A stretch of 19,707 nucleotides of DNA from CAZIVE01 sp964542435. Lineage in GTDB: Bacteria > Bacteroidota > Bacteroidia > Bacteroidales > Tannerellaceae. A program made the position numbers and the translations under genes. The DNA is taken from NCBI GenBank assembly GCA_964542435.1, contig CAZIVE010000046.1:1-19707 (forward strand), in the 5' to 3' direction. The notes beneath the pieces are model-generated. The model did no database searches. It saw only the letters and a list, made by a program, of their open reading frames with translations, and was not told the DNA's origin. Positions within the stretch are counted from its first letter, which is position 1; every line of letters starts with the position of its first letter. Below, piece by piece: positions 15,556-19,707 of the stretch.

Positions 15556-15960
15556 GGTCGAAGATCCCAACTTTGCGCAGACAAAGCCCTGATCAAGGGG
15601 TACGAATCACAACTTCCCGAAGACAAAGTATCCATGCGAAGACCTCTATTGCCATTCCTGCGTGCCGGAATGCACGGAAAGAGGTCGAGACAACAACTTT
15701 GTCTCGCCGGAATCCATATTTAGAGGTCGAGATTGCCATTCTGGGAAGAGAAAGTGCACATCTGGAGGTCAAAATCGCCATTCTGGGAAGCCGGAATCCA
15801 AATTTAGAGGTCTGAATGGCCATTCCGGGAAGAAAAAGTGCACATCTGGAGGTCGAGATTGCCATTCTAAGCAGAAAAAGTTCATATCTCGACCTCTAAA
15901 CGACAATTCCGGCACGCCGGAGTCCAAAACAGGAGTCGAAATCACGTTCCGGCACTCCGT
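15556..15960. repeat. 42-bp-period degenerate repeat array in the EnvC-like 3' flank
   Basis: About nine to ten units recur every 42 bp, with starts near 15557, 15599, 15641, 15683, 15725, 15767, 15809, 15851, 15893 and a partial one at 15935. Four clean unit starts (GGTC at 15725, 15767, 15809, 15851) are exactly 42 bp apart. Units share a GGTCGAGATTGCCATTC-like first half. The second half has two flavours: one with AAAGTGCACATCTGGA (clearest at 15725 and 15809) and one with GCCGGAATCCAAATTTAGA (clearest at 15683 and 15767). The GCCGGAAT flavour can fold, e.g. a 7-bp stem ATTCTGG/CCGGAAT with a GAAG loop at 15780-15797 and a stem at 15906-15923. A 15-bp perfect inverted repeat links 15719-15733 with 15886-15900. 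The outermost units are much decayed. Because 42 is a multiple of three, reading frames stay open by default. I judge it non-coding, with unknown function. Confidence 0.85.
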
Positions 15961-16043
15961 TTGACAATGATTTCAAACCCTTTCTGTTAATCCGGAAAGC
16001 AATCATAAAAAAATGGTAACTTTGCGGCACAATAGAACAAGGA
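15961..16043 (+). promoter_or_regulatory. Leader of the DUF4271 gene with -7 box TAACTTTG
   Basis: TAACTTTG at 16017-16024 fits the Bacteroidetes -7 consensus and lies 20 bp before the DUF4271 ATG. The region 19-21 bp upstream (about 15993-15997) has no convincing TTTG, so the -33 is poor. The position straight after the repeat array suggests that transcription of the DUF4271-hemD-rnpA-yidD cluster starts here. Confidence 0.5.
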
Positions 16044-16772
16044 ATGAACGGATTCGAAGGATATGTAGGAATACGCATTTGGGATGGCCAGACTGCTGAT
16101 AACATGCTCTTTGGTGTGTTGTTCGTACTTCTCATCATCTTCGCTATTCTCTACCGCGTCAATTATCACTCCTTTGTGAGGATGTGCAACGATCTCTTCA
16201 GCATCAACACGCGTGAAAGCCTTTTCGAATCCCCTACGGGGAATGACTGGATCTTCCGTGTCTTCATGCGAGTTCAGACGCTGGTCCTCTGTTCGCTTGG
16301 TCTCTATGGCGCGGCAAATTACTATGGGCTCATTCCCTCTTATACATGGCAATCGACGCTTTATTTTCTGTTGGTCTCCCTTCTTATTGTGCTGATTTTT
16401 CATATCGCACGTTCCTTTATCTATTGGTTCACGCTCCACATCCTTGCGCTCCATAACAACTACAAATTGTGGAAGACGGGTTGCAATGCGATCCTTAGTA
16501 TTTGGGGCGTCACCTTATACATTCCGGTCGTCTGGTTGCTCCTTGTAAACAGCTATAAAGGCATATCTATAGGGGTTTTCATTTTACTTTATATCTTTAG
16601 TCGTTTTGCAATAATTTACAAGACAATACGGATATTTTACACAAAAAGAGATGAATTGTTATACTTTATTTTGTACCTTTGCGGCCAAGAAATTTTGCCT
16701 CTCTACTTCATGTTTGAAGGCATTCGGTACTTGTATAATTTTATAATAGAAGTAAGCAATTTATGGCATTGA
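16044..16772 (+). CDS. DUF4271-family integral membrane protein
   Basis: This 242-residue protein has about six or seven predicted membrane segments, e.g. LFGVLFVLLIIFAILYRV (23-40), a segment near 75-95, YFLLVSLLIVLIFHIARSFIYWF (107-129), LSIWGVTLYIPVVWLLLV and ISIGVFILLYIFSRFAIIY. Several aromatic and basic residues lie between segments, and the C-terminal EILPLYFMFEGIRYL is characteristic of the DUF4271 family in Bacteroidetes. I recognise no catalytic motif. The gene lies directly upstream of hemD and overlaps its start by 10 bp, the position in which I know this family. The function is unknown; a link to hemD, rnpA or yidD is suggested only by neighbourhood. Its 3' end contains a possible internal promoter at 16674-16681. 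Confidence 0.8.
   Translation: MNGFEGYVGIRIWDGQTADNMLFGVLFVLLIIFAILYRVNYHSFVRMCNDLFSINTRESLFESPTGNDWIFRVFMRVQTLVLCSLGLYGAANYYGLIPSYTWQSTLYFLLVSLLIVLIFHIARSFIYWFTLHILALHNNYKLWKTGCNAILSIWGVTLYIPVVWLLLVNSYKGISIGVFILLYIFSRFAIIYKTIRIFYTKRDELLYFILYLCGQEILPLYFMFEGIRYLYNFIIEVSNLWH
16674..16681 (+). promoter_or_regulatory. Possible internal -7 box (TACCTTTG) upstream of hemD
   Basis: TACCTTTG followed by CGGCC lies inside the DUF4271 gene, 82 bp before the hemD ATG. It is a good match to TAnnTTTG in a locally AT-rich stretch. The nearest TTG (16656-16658) is only 15 bp upstream, shorter than the usual 19-21, so the -33 is weak. It could give hemD-rnpA-yidD a separate promoter. Confidence 0.35.
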
Positions 16773-17524
16773 CTATTAAAAAATTACTTGTTTCACAGCC
16801 TCGTCCCTCTTCGGAGAAATCCCCTTATTTTGACATAGCACAGCGATACGGGGTGGACATAGATTTCAGGCCCTTCATAAAGGTCGAATCCATCACACCT
16901 CGTGAGTTCAGGCAGCAACACGTATCCATTCTGGACTATAGTGCTGTTATCTTTACGGCTAAAACTGCTATTGATCATTTCTTCAGTTTGTGCGAAGATC
17001 TGAGGGTGTCCATACCCGAAACCATGAAATATTTCTGTGTTTCAGAGACAGTGGCGGTTTATCTGCAAAAGTATATCATCTATCGCAAGAGAAAGATCTT
17101 CTTCGCACCGTCAGGCAAACTTGAGGATCTGGTGATAGTTATCTCGAAACATGCGAAGGAAAAATATCTCGTACCTGTTTCTGATGTACATAAGGATGAT
17201 CTTTTCCATCTCCTGGATGCCAAGAGCATCGAATACAAGAGTGCCATCATGTATCGTACGGTCAGCAATGATTTTGGTAAGGATGAGAAGTTCGATTACG
17301 ACATGCTCGTCTTCTTTAGCCCTTCCGGTATTTCGTCATTGCTGAAGAATTTCCCTGATTTCAAACAAGAAAACATTAAGATCGGTTGCTTTGGACCCAC
17401 TACTGCCAAAGCTGTCAAGGAAGCCGGACTTCGTCTCGATGTGGAAGCACCCACGGCTGAGGCTCCGTCTATGACTGCAGCTATTGATCAGTATCTGAGC
17501 AAAGTGATGGGCAAAAATGGCTGA
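16763..17524 (+). CDS. hemD: Uroporphyrinogen-III synthase family protein
   Basis: HemD cyclises hydroxymethylbilane to uroporphyrinogen III with inversion of ring D, the branch point to heme, siroheme and cobalamin. The 253-residue protein has the two-lobed pattern of the family: an N-terminal KKLLVSQPRP strand with FRPFIKVESI, then YSAVIFTAKTAIDHF. The second lobe has IFFAPSGK, KYLVPVSDVHKDDLFHLLDA and MYRTVSND. The tail carries MLVFFSPSGISSLLKNFP, IGCFGPTTAKAVKEAGLRLDVEAPTAEAPSMTAAI, which is diagnostic. HemD sequences diverge widely, so enzymatic activity is inferred from the fold. It overlaps DUF4271 by 10 bp and rnpA by 8 bp. No other tetrapyrrole gene is in the window, which matters because many Bacteroidales cannot make heme. 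Confidence 0.88.
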   Translation: MALTIKKLLVSQPRPSSEKSPYFDIAQRYGVDIDFRPFIKVESITPREFRQQHVSILDYSAVIFTAKTAIDHFFSLCEDLRVSIPETMKYFCVSETVAVYLQKYIIYRKRKIFFAPSGKLEDLVIVISKHAKEKYLVPVSDVHKDDLFHLLDAKSIEYKSAIMYRTVSNDFGKDEKFDYDMLVFFSPSGISSLLKNFPDFKQENIKIGCFGPTTAKAVKEAGLRLDVEAPTAEAPSMTAAIDQYLSKVMGKNG

Positions 17525-17912
17525 GCGCTTCACGCTCCAAAAGAATGAGCGTCTTTACCTGAGGCGACAGATGGATAAACTGTTCGAGGGTGGAAGTGCG
17601 TTGATGGCTTTTCCCCTGCGCGTACTTTACCTGCAGACAGATGATCCGGATGCGGCCGAGGTTTCAATGCTCGTTAGTGTTTCCAAAAAACGATTCCATC
17701 ATGCGGTTGACCGCAACAAGGTCAAACGTCGTGTCCGCGAGGCATTCCGCTTGCGGAAATTCGACATGTCCCGGTTAAAACCGGACGACAAGAAGCTGAT
17801 GCTGGCTTTCATCTATGTGGATACGAAGATCTGTTCGTCTCTTGAGATGGAAAAGGCGATGACGAAGGTGATCAACAAAATATCCGTTGGAAATGACAGC
17901 GTCCGTCCTTAA
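17517..17912 (+). CDS. rnpA: Ribonuclease P protein component
   Basis: RnpA is the small basic protein that binds the RNase P RNA and helps it recognise the 5' leader of precursor tRNAs. The 131-residue sequence carries the opening FTLQKNERL and, in the middle, the RNA-binding motif RNKVKRRVREAFRLRK (about 66-81) preceded by MLVSVSKKRFHHAVD. The length and overall positive charge are typical. The start overlaps the hemD stop by 8 bp, and its end overlaps yidD by 20 bp. The usual bacterial neighbour rpmH is not adjacent; the hemD neighbour is the arrangement I associate with Bacteroidales. Production is probably coupled to hemD translation. Confidence 0.93.
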   Translation: MAERFTLQKNERLYLRRQMDKLFEGGSALMAFPLRVLYLQTDDPDAAEVSMLVSVSKKRFHHAVDRNKVKRRVREAFRLRKFDMSRLKPDDKKLMLAFIYVDTKICSSLEMEKAMTKVINKISVGNDSVRP

Positions 17913-18150
17913 ATCAGTCGTTCATGCTTTGAAACTGTCCGTAACATGGCTGTTGCTTATCCCCGTTTACTTTTATAAGTATTGCATCTCGCCCATGACG
18001 CCGGCCTCTTGCCGTTATACGCCCACCTGTTCGCAATACGCAGTTGAAGCATTGAAAAAATATGGACCCTTCAAGGGACTCTGGTTGGCTACGAAGAGAA
18101 TCCTCCGATGCCATCCGTGGGGAGGAAGCGGTTATGATCCAGTGCCATAG
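17893..18150 (+). CDS. yidD: Membrane protein insertion efficiency factor YidD
   Basis: YidD is a small membrane-associated protein that assists YidC-dependent insertion of inner-membrane proteins. With the ATG at 17893 it has 85 residues. A TTG two codons earlier could extend it slightly but is less likely. An N-terminal amphipathic/hydrophobic stretch (about 10-30) precedes the invariant core ISPMTPASCRYTPTCSQYA (about 32-50, with Cys40 and Cys46). ALKKYGPFKGLWLATKRILRC (Cys73) and the closing HPWGGSGYDPVP follow. The gene overlaps rnpA by 20 bp, the widespread rnpA-yidD pairing. yidC, which often follows, is absent; a promoter and tyrS come next. Confidence 0.93.
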   Translation: MTASVLKSVVHALKLSVTWLLLIPVYFYKYCISPMTPASCRYTPTCSQYAVEALKKYGPFKGLWLATKRILRCHPWGGSGYDPVP

Positions 18151-18185
18151 ATCAGAAGGATTTGAGGATCGGAAGGGAATAATCA

Positions 18186-18225
18186 AAGCAAGCATTGCTT
18201 CTGCACACGATTTGCATTATCTTTG
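18186..18225 (+). promoter_or_regulatory. tyrS promoter with overlapping dyad
   Basis: ATTG at 18194-18197 and TATCTTTG at 18218-18225, 20 bp apart, form a Bacteroidetes-type promoter 48 bp before the tyrS ATG. A 6-bp inverted repeat AAGCAA/TTGCTT with a 3-nt loop (18186-18200) overlaps the -33. It could be the end hairpin of the yidD transcript or a protein-binding site. I see no T-box-like leader. Confidence 0.65.
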
Positions 18226-18272
18226 CATCCAATTAAAAAAGCACGATATATAATTATTAATTCCATAAATCG

Positions 18273-19565
18273 ATGAATTTTGTAGAAGAACTAAGATGGA
18301 GGGGCATGATTCATGATATGATGCCCGGAACAGAAGAACAGTTGCAGAAAGAGATGACATCAGCATACGTGGGCATTGATCCAACGGCTGATTCGCTCCA
18401 TATTGGACACCTTGTCGGCGTGATGATGCTGAAGCATCTCCAGACAGCAGGCCATCGCCCAATTGCACTTATAGGTGGCGCTACCGGTATGATCGGCGAT
18501 CCAAGTATGAAATCAGCTGAACGCAAGCTGCTCGACGAGGAGACACTTCGCCACAACCAGGAATGCATCCGTAAGCAGTTGGCGCATTTTCTCGACTTCG
18601 ACTCCAAAGCTCCCAATGCTGCACTCTTAGTGAACAACTACGATTGGATGAAGAACTATACGTTCCTCGATTTCATTCGTGATATTGGCAAGCACATCAC
18701 TGTCAATTACATGATGGCCAAGGATTCTGTTAAGAAACGCCTTAGCCAGGATTCAAGCGTCGGTATGTCTTTCACCGAATTCTCCTATCAGCTGCTTCAG
18801 GGATATGACTTCCTTTATCTCTATCAGCACGAAAGCTGTCGTCTTCAGATGGGTGGCTCGGATCAATGGGGAAACATCACGACCGGTACGGAACTGATCC
18901 GTCGTATGCTTGGCGGCGAAGCTTTCGCATTAACCTGCCCGCTGATTACAAAGGCTGACGGCGGTAAATTTGGTAAGACGGAGTCAGGCAATGTATGGCT
19001 TGATCGTCGTTATACCTCTCCTTACAAGTTCTATCAGTTCTGGCTCAATGTCAGCGACGCTGATGCCATGAAATATATCAAAATCTTCACATCCATTGGC
19101 AAAGAGGAGATTGAAGCTCTCACGGCTGATCATGAGAAAGCGCCTGAGCAGCGTATTCTTCAGAAACGTCTTGCTAAGGAAATTACTACGATGGTTCATA
19201 GTGAGGAAGATTACAATGCAGCTGTTGAAGCTTCCGGCATCCTTTTCGGTAATGCCACTCACGAAGCCCTTCGTAAGCTGGATGAGGACACGCTTCTGGC
19301 TGTCTTCGACGGTGTACCGCGTTTCGATGTCTCTCGTGACGAAATCTCTGCGGGCATCAAAGCAATCGATCTATTTACGGAGAAAGCTGCCATCTTTAAT
19401 TCCAAAGGCGAGCTTCGCAAACTCATTCAGAGTGGAGGCGTAAGCTTGAACAAGGAGAAGATTGAGTCTGTTGATGCCGTTGTCACGGCTGATTCACTCC
19501 TTGACGGCAAGTATCTGCTTGTACAGCGCGGAAAGAAGAATTATTTCCTGTTGACAGCGAAGTAA
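18273..19565 (+). CDS. tyrS: Tyrosyl-tRNA synthetase
   Basis: This class I aminoacyl-tRNA synthetase charges tRNA-Tyr. The 430-residue protein has YVGIDPTADSLHIGHL with the HIGH motif at 43-46, and the tyrosine pocket in YQLLQGYDFLYLY and MGGSDQWGN. The second signature is KFGKTE at 232-237 (the KMSKS equivalent in bacterial TyrS). A C-terminal S4-type RNA-binding domain spans about 360-430 (LRKLIQSGGVSLNKEKI, YLLVQRGKKNYFLL). The length is that of the common bacterial TyrS. It has its own promoter in a 122-bp gap after yidD. tRNA-Gln follows 69 bp downstream. Confidence 0.97.
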   Translation: MNFVEELRWRGMIHDMMPGTEEQLQKEMTSAYVGIDPTADSLHIGHLVGVMMLKHLQTAGHRPIALIGGATGMIGDPSMKSAERKLLDEETLRHNQECIRKQLAHFLDFDSKAPNAALLVNNYDWMKNYTFLDFIRDIGKHITVNYMMAKDSVKKRLSQDSSVGMSFTEFSYQLLQGYDFLYLYQHESCRLQMGGSDQWGNITTGTELIRRMLGGEAFALTCPLITKADGGKFGKTESGNVWLDRRYTSPYKFYQFWLNVSDADAMKYIKIFTSIGKEEIEALTADHEKAPEQRILQKRLAKEITTMVHSEEDYNAAVEASGILFGNATHEALRKLDEDTLLAVFDGVPRFDVSRDEISAGIKAIDLFTEKAAIFNSKGELRKLIQSGGVSLNKEKIESVDAVVTADSLLDGKYLLVQRGKKNYFLLTAK

Positions 19566-19591
19566 GAATTTTCGGCCCATTCGCATGGAGA

Positions 19592-19613
19592 AATGAAAAT
19601 TTCATTACCTTTG
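19592..19613 (+). promoter_or_regulatory. tRNA-Gln promoter -7 box with adjoining dyad
   Basis: TACCTTTG at 19606-19613 matches the Bacteroidetes -7 consensus, 21 bp before the tRNA. A 15-bp near-perfect dyad, AATGAAA/TTTCATT around a single base (19592-19606), abuts it. No convincing -33 TTTG is seen at the expected distance (about 19582-19586). The tRNA may be transcribed from here or by read-through from tyrS. Confidence 0.5.
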
Positions 19614-19634
19614 TCGCGAATTCGAAATACGGAT

Positions 19635-19705
19635 TGTCCCATGGTGTAATGGTAGCACTACAGTTTTTGGTTCTGTCTGAAGAGGTTCGAGTCCTCTTGG
19701 GACAA
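19635..19705 (+). tRNA. tRNA-Gln (anticodon UUG)
   Basis: The acceptor stem TGTCCCA pairs perfectly with TGGGACA (19698-19704), followed by discriminator A at 19705. The D arm GTGTAATGGTAGCAC, the anticodon arm with loop TTTTGGT (anticodon TTG, preceded by U33) and the T arm AGAGGTTCGAGTCCTCT are all present. TTG reads CAA, hence glutamine. The top pair of the anticodon stem next to the loop is T-T. The bases after the discriminator are CA and not CCA, so the 3' CCA appears not to be encoded; the window ends here. Confidence 0.96.
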
Positions 19706-19707
19706 CA

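Noticed and set aside
15593..15865. 90-codon minus-strand frame with internal repeats over the 42-bp array
   Set aside because: The period is a multiple of three, so several frames on both strands stay open; no promoter or start context supports it.
15556..15960. CRISPR array
   Set aside because: The 42-bp units are contiguous and degenerate, with no unique spacers and no cas genes in the window.
18151..18272. T-box riboswitch upstream of tyrS
   Set aside because: The leader is only 122 bp in total and about 48 bp after the -7 box, too short, and no T-box-like sequence or terminator/antiterminator pair is visible.

Overview
The window is 19.7 kb of Bacteroidales chromosome, most likely from the Prevotella/Bacteroides side of the order. 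The evidence is as follows. Promoter -7 boxes read TAnnTTTG, the Bacteroidetes primary-sigma type. There are no clear Shine-Dalgarno sequences. Several families are largely restricted to Bacteroidetes (DUF4292, DUF4271, the large three-domain IspG). Blocks such as rpoN / PAP2-like / gcvH / purE / ispG and DUF4271 / hemD / rnpA / yidD / tyrS appear in orders I know from Bacteroidales. All 18 protein genes and the tRNA lie on the + strand. I see no phage, integrase, transposase, CRISPR or restriction genes. The genus call is inference.

Layout. 1-5793: a promoter, a clostripain-like (C11) lipoprotein protease, a small membrane PH-domain protein overlapping lpd (dihydrolipoamide dehydrogenase), then a large secreted M16 zinc peptidase ending in a strong hairpin. 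5794-6229 is non-coding. It carries a degenerate 22-bp tandem array built on an AACCATGGTT palindrome, and then the rpoN promoter. 6230-11151: rpoN (sigma-54), a PAP2-like membrane protein, gcvH, purE and ispG, closely spaced. 11195-15550: dut, a TPR periplasmic protein, a DUF4292 lipoprotein and an EnvC-like coiled-coil/degenerate LytM protein, with gaps of 2 bp or ATGA overlaps. 15551-16043 is non-coding and largely filled by a 42-bp-period repeat array. 16044-18150: DUF4271 membrane protein, hemD, rnpA and yidD, all overlapping their neighbours. 18194-19565: a clear promoter and tyrS. 19635-19705: tRNA-Gln(UUG).

How the genes fit together. Most are housekeeping: purine, isoprenoid and dUTP metabolism, lipoyl enzymes, tRNA charging, RNase P, membrane insertion and sigma-54 transcription. 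A cell-envelope theme runs through the set: two exported peptidases, a TPR protein, a probable outer-membrane lipoprotein and an amidase-activator-like protein. I did not find an obvious new defence or mobile system. The least explained DNA is in the two intergenic repeat arrays, one phased at 22 bp and one at 42 bp. The most interesting protein-level points are the LytM domain that has lost its zinc ligands, the unknown-function DUF4292 and DUF4271 proteins, and a HemD homologue in a group usually regarded as heme-auxotrophic.
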